A stretch of 64,000 bases of DNA from CBINFS01 sp966250015 (GCA_966250015.1 CBINFS010000004.1:62001-126000), one strand, 5' to 3'; counted from the stretch's first letter, positions 24,203 through 36,951 are shown. A program made the numbers and translations. The notes: generated from the sequence alone by a model not told the origin.

Positions 24203-24895
24203 TCAGTGGATCAGGTAGAGCAGCGGGAAGAGGAAAATCCAGATGATGTCCACGAGGTGCCAGTAAAGTCCGGTGACTTCAACGGGCGTGTAGTAGGCGC
24301 TGCTGAAATGACCCCGGTGGGCGCGGAACGCCATGATGCTGATGAGCACCATCCCGACCACGACGTGGACGCCGTGAATGCCCGTCATGACGAAATAGAT
24401 GCTGAAAAACTGGGCGGCGTAAGGGATGTTGTACCGGGCGTAGTCGCCGTGCGGGTCAAACGAAGCGCCGGGAAAGACGCCGTGCTCGAACTTGGCGGTG
24501 TACTCGAAATATTTGACGATCAGGAAGACGGCGGCCAGCGCGACCGTTGCAACGAGATACCGCACGGTCGCTTTCTGATCGTCCGTCTGTGCAGAGTAGA
24601 TGCTCAGGGCCACCGTAAGGGATGATGCAAGCAGCACGATGGTGTTGATACCGCCCATGACGGGGTCGAGGACCTCGCTGGCAACGGCGAAGACCTCCGG
24701 GTGCCAGACGCGGTAGACGGCATAGGCCACGAACATTCCGCTGAAAAGCAGGATCTCCGTCACGAGGAAGAGCCACATGCCCAGCTTGGCGGCGCCGAAT
24801 TGCTGCTCCGACGAGGTAAAATGGTGTTTCAGGTGCGGCGGGTGATGCGCGGTATGGTGCGCTTCGAGAGCAGCTCCCTGGATGTTTGGTGCCAT
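24203..24895 (-). CDS. ctaE: Cytochrome c oxidase (caa3) subunit III
   Basis: A 230-residue protein with five TM helices. It reads AAKLGMWLFLVTEILLFSGM, FVAYAVYR, TIVLLASSLTVALSIYSAQT, FFSIYFVMTGIHGVHVVVGM and TGLYWHLVDIIWIFLFPLLY, the subunit III signatures including the conserved Glu of the first helix and the HG/HWHLVD motifs. It supports the active site and oxygen entry in the haem-copper oxidase. It is shorter than mitochondrial subunit III by the first two helices, as usual for caa3 enzymes. It lies between ctaD and the subunit IV gene. Confidence 0.95.
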   Translation of the reverse strand: MAPNIQGAALEAHHTAHHPPHLKHHFTSSEQQFGAAKLGMWLFLVTEILLFSGMFVAYAVYRVWHPEVFAVASEVLDPVMGGINTIVLLASSLTVALSIYSAQTDDQKATVRYLVATVALAAVFLIVKYFEYTAKFEHGVFPGASFDPHGDYARYNIPYAAQFFSIYFVMTGIHGVHVVVGMVLISIMAFRAHRGHFSSAYYTPVEVTGLYWHLVDIIWIFLFPLLYLIH

Positions 24896-24946
24896 GGTCT
24901 ACGGGTGGTTTTGCGACTTACTTTTCTGAGACTCAGAATCCGGGGT

Positions 24947-26668
<1,722 letters not shown>

Positions 26669-26704
26669 AATGCTATGAGCGTACTGGTGGTCTCAAATGG
26701 ACCG

Positions 26705-27646
26705 TTACTGCTGTTCCTGGATGAAGGCGATCAGAGCGGAAACCTGCCGCTCGTTCAGCGCGCTGTACGAAGCCGGCATCACAGGGGGAAAGCCCTGCAC
26801 CAGTTTCGCCTGCGGATCGAGAATGGACTCGCGGATGTAGTTCTCGTCCGCTACAACCGTCTGGCCGTTGGCAAGCTGACGCTGCGAGCCGAACAATCCC
26901 TGGAAGGAGGGGCCGATGGTAACCGACCCGTCGGTGCTGTGGCAGGTGAAGCAGGCCTGCTGCTGGTAGAGCATCGCGCCGTACTCGGGCAGCGGGAGGT
27001 TCTCCAGGTCTCCCCCACCCGATTCGACCCAGGCGTCAAACTCGCCCTGGCTCAGTACGATCACCTTGGCCAGCATACCGGAGTGTTGCGTGCCGCAATA
27101 TTCGGTGCAGAACAGGTCGAACTCGCCCGTCCGCGTCGCTTCGAACCAAACGTTGGTGTACCGGTTGGGAACGACGTCCTGCTTGACCCTGAATACGGGT
27201 ACGTAGAAGCTGTGGATCACATCGGTGCTGCTCATGATGAGCCGGACCGGTCGGTCAACCGGCACGCGGAGCTCGTTGGTGGCGATCGTCCCGTTCGGGT
27301 ACTCAAACTCCCAGAGCCATTGGCGGCCTCGCACTTGGATGTCGTACGTATCCGGTGGCGCCACACCGAGGGCAATGAACGACTTGAAGCCCCAGTTGAA
27401 CACGATCAGCACGAGGATGACCGGCACGGTGACCCAGGCCACTTCGAGGAGCGTGCTTTCCTTTACCGGAGCGGGTATCTCGCGAGGCGAGCGGCGGCGA
27501 TAGCGGAAGGCCAGATAGGCCATCGTGCTTACCACGCCGAGGAACAGGACCACGCTGACCCAAAAGACGAAATAGAAAAGACTGTCGATCTCCGGCGCCA
27601 GCGTGGAGACCCCTTCCGGAAGCCATACGGTACCCTTTTCTCCCAT
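26705..27646 (-). CDS. ctaC: Cytochrome c oxidase (caa3) subunit II with fused cytochrome c domain
   Basis: A 313-residue protein. Two TM helices (about 15-40 and 60-85) precede the CuA cupredoxin domain, with VIHSFYVPVFRVKQDVVP and the ligand loop FCTEYCGTQHSGM near residue 185. A C-terminal c-type cytochrome domain follows, with CFTCH near residue 230 and a late Met ligand (PPVMPASYS). The fusion defines a caa3 enzyme: electrons pass from a cytochrome c or directly from ACIII (ActE) to the haem c domain, CuA and subunit I. Located in the inner membrane with its domains in the periplasm. Confidence 0.97.
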   Translation of the reverse strand: MGEKGTVWLPEGVSTLAPEIDSLFYFVFWVSVVLFLGVVSTMAYLAFRYRRRSPREIPAPVKESTLLEVAWVTVPVILVLIVFNWGFKSFIALGVAPPDTYDIQVRGRQWLWEFEYPNGTIATNELRVPVDRPVRLIMSSTDVIHSFYVPVFRVKQDVVPNRYTNVWFEATRTGEFDLFCTEYCGTQHSGMLAKVIVLSQGEFDAWVESGGGDLENLPLPEYGAMLYQQQACFTCHSTDGSVTIGPSFQGLFGSQRQLANGQTVVADENYIRESILDPQAKLVQGFPPVMPASYSALNERQVSALIAFIQEQQ

Positions 27647-27681
27647 GTTTCCGTCTAAATACTCCTATGTCTTATTTATAG

Positions 27682-28551
27682 TTAAATGTTGACTTCCTCC
27701 AGTATGCTTTCCGGGGTGCTTTTCCTCGCTTTCGCCCCCTCGCGCCGCCAGAAAATGGCGAGCATCGCGCCCAGCAACAGCATCGTCAGCAGGCCGCCAA
27801 GCTTCATGATGTTCAAAGCGTGCGGCACGTACGAGTTGGCGCCGGGATCGTACTGGAAGCAAAAGAGGACCACCCGGTCCAGCGTATTCCCAATCGTACC
27901 TTCCGAGGCTTCCAACAGGGCTTTCCGAACGTCTCCGCTCCGGAACTCGAGCCCGTACAGATAGCGGGTTATCTTACCGTCGCTGCCCAGGAAAATGAGC
28001 GCGGCGGGGTGTGCGTACTGCTGTTGCTCTTCGACCCACTTGAACTCGAACCCGACGGACCGCGCAAGCTGCTGGATTGACTCCTCGCTCCCCGTCAGGA
28101 AGTGCCACCCGTCCGTAGCTTCCGATCGCCCGAGTAGTTCCACGTACCGCTCCTTCTGTCGCGCTGCAAGGTCAGGGCCTTCGAGGGCGGAGAAGCTAAC
28201 CGTCACCACCTCAAACTGCTCGCCCGGCGTCCAGTCCAGCTCCCGGAGCGACTTCGTCATGCCGTCGAGCAACAGGTTGCAGAGCATCGGGCAGTCGTGG
28301 TACACCAGGTTGAGCAACACCGGCTTATCCGACCGGAAATAGGATCCGAGGGTTACCGGACGCCCCGACTCGTCGACGAATGCGATGTCAGCCGGGACCT
28401 TCTCTCCGAGCTTTTCCGTCAGACCTACCCCCTCGAACACAGCGGGCATCGTACCGCTTCTCTGCCCTGTTGCGATGCCGGGTATCAGTAGCCCCCCTGC
28501 CAGAACGAGTAGTGCGACTCCAATCGCTCTAATGTTCAAAATGCTCCTCAA
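27682..28551 (-). CDS. SCO1/SenC-family copper chaperone
   Basis: A 289-residue protein with an N-terminal signal peptide/anchor (LNIRAIGVALLVLAGGLLIP) and a thioredoxin-like SCO domain. It carries YHDCPMLCNLLLDGM (CxxxC copper site near residue 88) and a His in QYAHPAALIFLGSDGK. A C-terminal TM helix (about 245-270, ALNIMKLGGLLTMLLLGAML) is unusual and would anchor the protein at both ends. SCO proteins deliver copper to or reduce the CuA site of subunit II. Position immediately before ctaC fits that job. Confidence 0.93.
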   Translation of the reverse strand: MRSILNIRAIGVALLVLAGGLLIPGIATGQRSGTMPAVFEGVGLTEKLGEKVPADIAFVDESGRPVTLGSYFRSDKPVLLNLVYHDCPMLCNLLLDGMTKSLRELDWTPGEQFEVVTVSFSALEGPDLAARQKERYVELLGRSEATDGWHFLTGSEESIQQLARSVGFEFKWVEEQQQYAHPAALIFLGSDGKITRYLYGLEFRSGDVRKALLEASEGTIGNTLDRVVLFCFQYDPGANSYVPHALNIMKLGGLLTMLLLGAMLAIFWRREGAKARKSTPESILEEVNI

Positions 28552-28620
28552 CCGGTCTGATCCTTTCGACTTCGCGGTTCAATAGCCGACCCCTTACAGA
28601 GGTTCCGCTGAAAATTCACA

Positions 28621-29373
28621 TTATTCACTCTGATACGCTTCATTCACCATCAGGTCCATCGCGCGTTCGATGGGGATGCGATAAATCCCCGCTTCGGGAT
28701 CGATCAGTTCGTACTGGGTGAGCTTACGGGTAGCGGCCGCATTGACCTCACGAAGCTCCCGGTACTGGACCGTTTGCACCGCAGCCTGTCGGGCGGCTTC
28801 ACTCCGGATGGAGGTCCACTGGAAGAGGATGATCACGGCTGTGATGACGGCCACGGCAACCGCCAGCATAATCCCGACGATCTGGCCGGCTTCTACCCTG
28901 TCGTGCTCGACGCCGAGGCGCACCTGTTCGGCCTTGTATTTCCCCTCTCCGGTCAGCTCGCCGGCGGCTTCGGCGATCGAACCACGCGCCAATCCAGCCA
29001 GCGGGCCGAACGATTCGTCCGGCGAGCCCGCGTGGAGGAGCGGTGCATCGGGGGCGGCGGCGATGAAGCTCTCCACTTTGTCGCCATTGCTCCAGCCGGC
29101 TTCGTTGGCGGCGAGGACGCGCCAGTAGTACAGCGTATCGTCCGTCGAAAAGACGTTGGAAACGGTTAGTGAAGAACGTCCCGAAATCTCCTGTTCGAGT
29201 ACGACGTCTTCGAAGCCCGCATCGGTAGCCACTTCCAGCAGGTACGACGTGGCTTCCGGCTCGGGCTCCCACTCGAACCGGACGGAACGGCCGTCGAGGA
29301 CCTCCCCGTTCTTCGGAGCGAGCAGAGCCGGAGCCGGGAGCTTCGAAACGTCCTTATTCTCTTGCGTTGCCAT
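28621..29373 (-). CDS. FN3-like/TM protein of the ACIII-caa3 cluster, unknown function
   Basis: A 250-residue protein without a signal peptide. Residues about 15-105 look like a fibronectin type III-type beta-sandwich (LLAPKNGEVLDGRSVRFEWE, TSYLLEVATDAGF, LYYWRVLAANEAGWSNG). A linker follows, then one TM helix (about 165-188, IVGIMLAVAVAVITAVIILF), and a C-terminal tail ending with YELIDPEAGIYRIPIERAMD. From memory, the GxxRIPIxRAM tail occurs at the end of short proteins in other respiratory clusters; I cannot verify this here. It lies between actF and the SCO gene on the same strand. It may be an accessory subunit or assembly factor linking ACIII and the oxidase. Topology is uncertain. Confidence 0.75.
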   Translation of the reverse strand: MATQENKDVSKLPAPALLAPKNGEVLDGRSVRFEWEPEPEATSYLLEVATDAGFEDVVLEQEISGRSSLTVSNVFSTDDTLYYWRVLAANEAGWSNGDKVESFIAAAPDAPLLHAGSPDESFGPLAGLARGSIAEAAGELTGEGKYKAEQVRLGVEHDRVEAGQIVGIMLAVAVAVITAVIILFQWTSIRSEAARQAAVQTVQYRELREVNAAATRKLTQYELIDPEAGIYRIPIERAMDLMVNEAYQSE

Positions 29374-29416
29374 CGTTAACTATGCTATGTCGAATACGAG
29401 CGGCCACGAGACCACG

Positions 29417-30688
29417 TCAAACATTTTCGAACCGTAAGGAGCTGGACAGGTAGGGATCCCGACGGGGAACCAGGCTGTGCCGGCCGGCACGGAAGAGGAA
29501 CATCCCCGCAAACACGCCCGCGAGGCCGAGCCAGCACGTGAAGTCGAGCCAGTGGAATCCGGCATTTTCTGCGTGCAGGACCGGCATGGCGAGCCAGTGC
29601 ATGTCGAACCACTGCATGACCAGGATCAGCACTGCCATCACCGCGAGAAGCGGGACGTTCCGCTTCGAACGGCGCGGCAGCAGAATGACGAACGGCACGA
29701 CGAAGCGCAGTAATAGCAGCACGAGGCTGTGCCACTCCCATCCGTGGCTGAGCCGGTGTTCGAACCAGAGCGTTTCTTCAGGCAGGTTGCCGTACCAGAT
29801 GAGCATGTACTGGCTGTAGGCGATGTAAGCCCAGAAGACGGTAAAGGCAAACATCCACTTCCCAAGATCGTGGATGTGCTCGATGGTCACGACGCCCTCC
29901 AGGGTGCCCTGGCTGTACCGCTGGAAGGCGATCACGATCAGAGCGATCAATGCGTGGATGGAGACGAACGCTCCGCTGAAGATGTACACGCCGAAGATGG
30001 TCGAGAACCAGTGCGGATCGAGGGACATCAGCAGATCGTAGCTCGCAAAGGCAAGGGTTACGCCGAACACCGGCAACCCCCACCCGCTGACACGTTTCTG
30101 CCTGGCGGTAAGCTCGGTGTCCGCGCTGAGATCCTGTTGCAGAGAGAAACGGTAAAGCCGGTAGGCGAGGTAGGACCAGACGACGAAGTAGAAGACGTAC
30201 CGGATCAGGAAAAAGGGCGTATTAAGGTACGGGCGCTTACCAGCCAGGATGGGATCGTACGCCTCCGAACCCTCGACATAGAGATCGTGATGCGTCCAGT
30301 GGAATAGGTCGTGCATCCCGATGAGAATCGGCGCGCCGAGGATGGCCAGCACCGGGAAGGACCACGCCAGCATTTCCGGTATGCGTCGTACGACTACCGA
30401 CCAGCGGGCGCTCGTGATGTGGTGGATCATCACAAAAAAGAGCGCTCCAAGGGAAAGGGTCAGGCAGAAGCTCCACCCCACGAGGTACGAGAAGTAGAAC
30501 TGGGGCGGATTGACGATCCATCCGACCACGCTGAGCAGCAGGAGGACCGCTCCGACCGCGAGCGGTACCAGCCATATCCTGCGATTATCGACGAGCAGGA
30601 ACTCCCGTTCGGCGTGGTCGCGGCTCGGCAGCACGGGGTCCACAAGGAACGTCGTGGCGCCGCTCGTTTTAACTGGTGATGCCATCAT
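29417..30688 (-). CDS. actF: Alternative complex III quinol-binding membrane subunit ActF
   Basis: A 423-residue membrane protein with about ten TM helices (LVPLAVGAVLLLLSVVGWIV, FYFSYLVGWSFCLTLSLGAL, VWSYLAYRLYRFSL, MLIWYGNLPEETLWFEHRLS and others). It lies between ActE and the FN3-TM gene. ActF is the second NrfD/PsrC-like integral subunit of ACIII, related to ActC, and takes part in quinol chemistry and possibly proton transfer. The conserved YGNLPEET motif and QYMLIWY stretch are typical of ActF. Acts in the inner membrane as quinol:cytochrome c oxidoreductase. Confidence 0.93.
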   Translation of the reverse strand: MMASPVKTSGATTFLVDPVLPSRDHAEREFLLVDNRRIWLVPLAVGAVLLLLSVVGWIVNPPQFYFSYLVGWSFCLTLSLGALFFVMIHHITSARWSVVVRRIPEMLAWSFPVLAILGAPILIGMHDLFHWTHHDLYVEGSEAYDPILAGKRPYLNTPFFLIRYVFYFVVWSYLAYRLYRFSLQQDLSADTELTARQKRVSGWGLPVFGVTLAFASYDLLMSLDPHWFSTIFGVYIFSGAFVSIHALIALIVIAFQRYSQGTLEGVVTIEHIHDLGKWMFAFTVFWAYIAYSQYMLIWYGNLPEETLWFEHRLSHGWEWHSLVLLLLRFVVPFVILLPRRSKRNVPLLAVMAVLILVMQWFDMHWLAMPVLHAENAGFHWLDFTCWLGLAGVFAGMFLFRAGRHSLVPRRDPYLSSSLRFENV

Positions 30689-30758
30689 CTTTCCGTGTTA
30701 TCGCAATCTTGCCTTTGCAACTCTAAGAAGCCGGGGTCGGCTCAAATTTTCCAACGGG

Positions 30759-31493
30759 TCAGGGGGTGGCCGCACTCGTATCCGCCGCGGAGGCGCCGGT
30801 GGTATCCTGCGCGGCGCCGGCCGAAGTATCCGCGGCGGGGCTTAATGCCGTTGCTTCAGCGCTTGCCCGAATGTTCGGCCTGACGTCTGCCGGAACGTCT
30901 TCCACGGTCGCATGCTGGCTCCGCTGGAGCGCCCGGACGTAGGCTACGATCGCCCACCGGTCGAGGACGGGAATCTGCGGCCCGTAGGCCGGCATGTTCC
31001 GGATACCATTGGTGATCACGTCGAAGAGGTATCCGTCCTCAACCTGCCGGAGGCGGTCGTCGTGGAAAGTGGGAGCGGGCGTCATTCCGTACCCGCCGCC
31101 GGTCAGCGTACTCGTTCCGACCATGATGATGCCCTGGGCGTCGCCCGCCGGGCCGTGACAAACCGAACAAAAGATCCCATAACGGTCCTGGCCTCGTTCG
31201 AGCAGGGCGCGGGTGATGGGCACCGGCATATCCTGGAGGTAGCTCCCGTTCGAGGCTCTCCCCATGTAGAACGGCGTGTCTTCCCTGAGCAGACCACGTG
31301 CAACCGTGCCCGGCACAGGCAGGCGCATCGAGCGGTTGTCGGCGAAGAACGGATTCGCCTCCTGTGGGTCGAAGCGCAGCTGAAAGTCCATGTTGGGGTT
31401 CACCTCAATCGGCGTCCGTTTGGATTCCATTCCCCTGCAACCCGTCAGGAAGAACAGAAGCAGCAGGATTACGGGAATAAATACTCTATGCAT
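30759..31493 (-). CDS. actE: Alternative complex III monohaem cytochrome c subunit ActE, with ADTSA-rich tail
   Basis: From the ATG at 31493, a 244-residue lipoprotein: signal MHRVFIPVILLLLFFLTGCR with lipobox LTGC. One haem c site, FCSVCHGPAGD, lies near residue 109. GMTPAPTFHDDRL, ITNGIRNMPAYGPQI (Met ligand) and WAIVAYVRALQRSQ follow. ActE passes electrons from ActA/ActB to the oxidase. The last 35 residues (30762-30866) are Ala/Thr/Ser/Asp-rich, with ADTSA repeated, like the tail of the subunit IV protein (23666-23782). In-frame starts at 31508 and 31556 exist; the lipoprotein signal favours 31493. Confidence 0.94.
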   Translation of the reverse strand: MHRVFIPVILLLLFFLTGCRGMESKRTPIEVNPNMDFQLRFDPQEANPFFADNRSMRLPVPGTVARGLLREDTPFYMGRASNGSYLQDMPVPITRALLERGQDRYGIFCSVCHGPAGDAQGIIMVGTSTLTGGGYGMTPAPTFHDDRLRQVEDGYLFDVITNGIRNMPAYGPQIPVLDRWAIVAYVRALQRSQHATVEDVPADVRPNIRASAEATALSPAADTSAGAAQDTTGASAADTSAATP

Positions 31494-31575
31494 GTCGAAT
31501 GAGGTCATTGTAGCGGCGGCAAGCACTTCAGCAATCGATTGTTTTCCTCGCACCATAAATAACCACAGGGTTCAG

Positions 31576-32193
31576 CTATTCCGTTTCGGCGAGCTCCTCA
31601 TCCGCAATGACCTCGACGCCTATCGCCCCGATCCGGCGAAGGAAGCTCGCCGTCTCTTCCTGGTCGAACTGCTCGTCACTGGCGGCGATGTGGAGGAAGA
31701 AGCCGTCGTCCGTGACGCGCAGGAATCGCCGGGAGTAGAAGAGCGGATTATAGGGGCGGGGCAGCCCGTTCAATGCGAGCATCCCGGCAACCGCTCCGAA
31801 GGCCGAAAAAAGGATGGTGAGCTCGAAAATGACCGGAACCGAGGGTTCGACGGCGAAGAAGGGCTTGCCGCTGACGATGATCGGGTAGTCGATGGCGTTC
31901 ATCCACCACTGGAGCCACAGGCCGAGGAGCGCGCCCGTGATACCGCCGCCAAGCGCCACGTACCCCACCTTCGAGTTCCCGAGGCCCATCGCCCGGTCCA
32001 TGCCGTGGATCGGGAAGGGGCTGTGGACGTCGAAATGCCGGTATCCCGCGCTGCGTACTTCTTTCGCCGCTTCGTAGAGAGCTCCGGGATCCGGAAACTC
32101 GGCCAGGAGGCCGTAGATCGACCCGGGTGGGTGGTCGTAAATACCAATCGCCAACTTGAATTTCTGAATCAGACTCTTAAGCATATCAATCAA
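31576..32193 (-). CDS. actD: Alternative complex III subunit ActD (DUF3341)
   Basis: A 205-residue protein with the DUF3341 pattern. A soluble ferredoxin-like N-terminus contains YGLLAEFPDPGALYEAAKEV and YRHFDVHSPFPIHGMDRAMG, then two TM helices lie at about 90-150 (GGITGALLGLWLQWWM and FELTILFSAFGAVAGMLALN), and a C-terminal cytoplasmic part with YSRRFLRVTDDGFFLHIAAS. ActD is a conserved small membrane subunit of ACIII between ActC and ActE. Position and order are exactly as expected. Confidence 0.94.
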   Translation of the reverse strand: MIDMLKSLIQKFKLAIGIYDHPPGSIYGLLAEFPDPGALYEAAKEVRSAGYRHFDVHSPFPIHGMDRAMGLGNSKVGYVALGGGITGALLGLWLQWWMNAIDYPIIVSGKPFFAVEPSVPVIFELTILFSAFGAVAGMLALNGLPRPYNPLFYSRRFLRVTDDGFFLHIAASDEQFDQEETASFLRRIGAIGVEVIADEELAETE

Positions 32194-32222
32194 GCTGGTC
32201 AGCGTTTCTGCAAGAATCTCAT

Positions 32223-33728
<1,506 letters not shown>

Positions 33729-33788
33729 AGTGTTGCTGTCCGCTTACTGCAATGAGTAACAAAACAAGAAGTAATTGAACGGCAATAT

Positions 33789-36700
33789 CTATGCGTCCAC
33801 CAGTTGCCGGTTCGGGTTGTCAACGTAAGCCAGGTAAGATGTACGAGGCTGCGTATTGAGCGTATCGAGGACCTCGTAACGTCTCACGTTTTGTTTCGAC
33901 ACGGCCACGCGGCTGGCGGGGTCGCGGAGGTCGCCGAAGACGATGGCGTTGGTCGGGCAAGCCTGCTGGCAAGCCGTCTGGACCTCGCCGTCGCGGATGG
34001 GACGGTCTTCGAGGTTGGCGCGGCGCTGGCCCTCCCGGATCCGCTGCACACAGTACGTGCACTTCTCGATGACGCCTCGGAAACGGACCGTCACGTCGGG
34101 GTTCATCGCCATCTGGACCTGCAGCGGCATCGTCTTCGTCCAGTTGAAGTAATTGAACCGCCTGACCTTGTACGGGCAGTTGTTCGAGCAATAGCGCGTG
34201 CCAATGCAGCGGTTGTACGTCATCTCGTTGAGGCCGTCTGCCGAGTGCGTGGTGGCCGCCACCGGGCATACGGGCTCGCACGGTGCGTATTCGCAGTGCT
34301 GGCAGAGCATCGGCTGGAAGACCGCCTTCGGGTTGTCCTCGTTACCCTCCTCGCTGACGTAATACCGATCGATCCTCAGCCAGTGCATCTCGCGCCCCAA
34401 ACTGACCTGTTCTTTGCCGACGACCGGAATGTTGTTCTCGCTGTTACAGGCGACGACACACGCATTGCAGCCGATGCAGGTGTTCAGGTCAATCGTCATT
34501 CCCCACTGATTGACGTAGTAAAGGCTGTCTTTGTGCCGCGGATCATCGTAAGGAATACGTTCCTGCCAGAGGGGCGGGTGCTCGCCGGACGGCATGAGCG
34601 GGTTCCGGGCGAACTGGGGGTTCTCCTTGAACTCGTCGAGCGAAGCCATCCGGACGATTGGGCGGCCTTCCATGGCCCAGTGCTCCTGAGCGCTGGCAAC
34701 GAGCTGGCGGCGGCCGACCGGACGCACCTGCACCCCGACCGAAACCCGTTCCATACGTGCAGAACGAAGGGGCGACACGTTCACGCCAACGCCGTTCGCC
34801 AGGGCGCCGGTCCCGTAAACGTCCGTATCCGAGTCTTTGTCAAAAAAGATCTTCTTCCTGTGTGAGCGGGTGTACTCGATCTGTCGCCCGTATCCGAGGG
34901 TCACCCCGATGGAATTGTCGGGATAGCCCGGGACGATCCAGACCGGGAGGGTTACCGACCGCCCGTCAACTGTGATCTCGACGAGATCAGCGTAGTGTTT
35001 CCCTTCCCCGTATTCGACGGAAACGCCGAGGCGTTCGGCCGTCGCCGCGCTCATCACGGCGACGTTATCCCAGGTCACCTTGGTCATGGGATCGGGCAGC
35101 TCCTGCATCCAGGAGACATTGGAGAACTCGCCGTCGAGCACGGTAGGATCGAGGCGGTAAACCAGCTCGAGGTCGTCGGGGCCGATGGGCGCCGGCTGCG
35201 GCACGCCGACAGGTGCCGCAGAAACGGTAACGACAGGGTACTGCGTGTCCGGCAGAAATCCGTCGTGGAGCAGCCTGCGCCAGCTTTCCTCAAAGTCACC
35301 CTGGAGCCTGCCTTCCTGCTGCCAGGTGTTCCGTACCACGTCGTATCCGGGCAGATCGAGGCCCGTGGCAAGGGTGTGCAGGACCTCCACTTCGGACCGC
35401 GCGGGGTTGTACAGCGGGGCAATGAGCGGCTGAATAACGGACAGGGTGCCGTCGTACGCACGCCCGTCTCCCCAGGCCTCGAGGTAATGCGTACGCGGGA
35501 TGTGCCACGTCGAAGCCTGTGCCGTCTCGTCGTTATAGAGCCCGAGGTGAATACTTTCGGGTACGCTCGCAAGGGCGCCGGCAAAGTCGAGCTCGGCCGG
35601 GGCGTGGTAAACCGGATTGACGCCGACCATGAGCAACACGTCGACCTGACCGGAACGCATGTCCTGAACCAGTGCCTGTAGCAAGGCATCCTGCGTTTCG
35701 CCGACGGGTTCCTCGCCGGTATCGAGCCACTGCACGGTACGCCCGGTGCTACCCAGGGCGTCGTTCATGGCCGCGGCTAGGGCGTGGACCTCGGGCGGCT
35801 GCGTATCCCCTGCAACGACGAGGCCCCGGTCCCCGGCCTGCCGGAGGTCGGCAGCAAGGGCGGCCAAAAATGGATGATCGGCAAAGGCCTGTCCGGCTGC
35901 ACCGGCATCCAGTCCGAGCTGCGCTGCCAGCGCCGCTGCGAAGGCGGGTACCTCGGCCGCACGCGTCTTCAGGCGATGATCCGCGACGGCGCCGGTGGGC
36001 GAAAACGTGCTTTCGACCACGTACAGGCGGCTCATTTCGTCGTTGGGCCCATTCAGGCGCCGGCTGGCGGCGAACTCACGGGCGTTCGAAATGAACGCGG
36101 GGTTGGTCGCGCCGAGGAAATCGGCGTCGAGACTCACCACGACCCTTGCTTCGGAGAAGCGGTAGAAAGGACGAAGCGGCCTGCCAAAGGCAAGCTGCGC
36201 CCCGCGTTTGACCGGGTCGTCGCCTTCGGCCGTGAAGGTAATCCAGCGTAGGAGCGGGAACCGTTGCTGGAGCTGGCGGCGCAGGGCGGCGACGGTGGGC
36301 GACGACGACGGCTCGGCCAGCACGGCGAGGCGCGTCGTCGCCGCATTCTGCCCGAGGGTCCGGCAGAACTCGACGAACTGTTGCCAGGTGGCCGACGCCC
36401 GGCCGTGCAGCACTTCCTGCGAACGGTCGGGATCGTACAACTGGAGCACCGACGCCTGCTCGAACGGGCCGGTGGTCCCCTGGTTTACCGGATGCTCAGG
36501 ATTACCCTCGATCTTGGTCGGCCTGCCCTCGTGGCTCTCGACGAGCAAACCGGAAAGCACGCCGCGGAATGGCATCGCGGTGGCGTAAAAGAGCGGGATA
36601 CCCGGAATGACGTCTTCGGGAGCCTGCGTATAGGGCAACGTCTCGGCCACGGGACGCCGGCATCCGGTCAGGCCCGCAAAAGCGATCGATGCCCCCATGA

Positions 36701-36878
36701 CCTGAAGGAACTGACGCCTCGAAGTGCCGCCGGGCGGATCGCTCGCACCCGGCATGAACTCATCCTGCGCGAGCCGCTCGAACTCCGCACTCCGCTGCAA
36801 TTCCGAATATCCTCGCCAGAAGCGTTTTTCAGAATCCGGTTCTTCAGACTGCTTATTGATGACGGGCAATTCTATCAT
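33789..36878 (-). CDS. actB: Alternative complex III iron-sulfur/molybdopterin-like subunit ActB
   Basis: A 1029-residue fusion. Near residue 53 a twin-arginine-type signal reads TSRRQFLQVMGASIAFAG. The middle (about 80-780) resembles a molybdopterin oxidoreductase, but in the ACIII family this part binds no cofactor. The C-terminal ferredoxin domain has four Cys clusters: CIGCNACVVACN (near 803), CQHCEYAPCEPVC (near 862), CIGTRYCSNNCP (near 889) and CTYC...CQQACP (about 939-970), for three [4Fe-4S] and one [3Fe-4S] centres. It relays electrons from ActC to ActA haems on the periplasmic side. Export needs the Tat system; tatA lies at 61066. Confidence 0.96.
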   Translation of the reverse strand: MIELPVINKQSEEPDSEKRFWRGYSELQRSAEFERLAQDEFMPGASDPPGGTSRRQFLQVMGASIAFAGLTGCRRPVAETLPYTQAPEDVIPGIPLFYATAMPFRGVLSGLLVESHEGRPTKIEGNPEHPVNQGTTGPFEQASVLQLYDPDRSQEVLHGRASATWQQFVEFCRTLGQNAATTRLAVLAEPSSSPTVAALRRQLQQRFPLLRWITFTAEGDDPVKRGAQLAFGRPLRPFYRFSEARVVVSLDADFLGATNPAFISNAREFAASRRLNGPNDEMSRLYVVESTFSPTGAVADHRLKTRAAEVPAFAAALAAQLGLDAGAAGQAFADHPFLAALAADLRQAGDRGLVVAGDTQPPEVHALAAAMNDALGSTGRTVQWLDTGEEPVGETQDALLQALVQDMRSGQVDVLLMVGVNPVYHAPAELDFAGALASVPESIHLGLYNDETAQASTWHIPRTHYLEAWGDGRAYDGTLSVIQPLIAPLYNPARSEVEVLHTLATGLDLPGYDVVRNTWQQEGRLQGDFEESWRRLLHDGFLPDTQYPVVTVSAAPVGVPQPAPIGPDDLELVYRLDPTVLDGEFSNVSWMQELPDPMTKVTWDNVAVMSAATAERLGVSVEYGEGKHYADLVEITVDGRSVTLPVWIVPGYPDNSIGVTLGYGRQIEYTRSHRKKIFFDKDSDTDVYGTGALANGVGVNVSPLRSARMERVSVGVQVRPVGRRQLVASAQEHWAMEGRPIVRMASLDEFKENPQFARNPLMPSGEHPPLWQERIPYDDPRHKDSLYYVNQWGMTIDLNTCIGCNACVVACNSENNIPVVGKEQVSLGREMHWLRIDRYYVSEEGNEDNPKAVFQPMLCQHCEYAPCEPVCPVAATTHSADGLNEMTYNRCIGTRYCSNNCPYKVRRFNYFNWTKTMPLQVQMAMNPDVTVRFRGVIEKCTYCVQRIREGQRRANLEDRPIRDGEVQTACQQACPTNAIVFGDLRDPASRVAVSKQNVRRYEVLDTLNTQPRTSYLAYVDNPNRQLVDA

Positions 36879-36951
36879 AACTATACTGGTCGGACTCAGG
36901 ATGTCGGCAGGTGCAGGCGTACCTCCGTGCTTTGCTTGTCGTTAAGTACCA

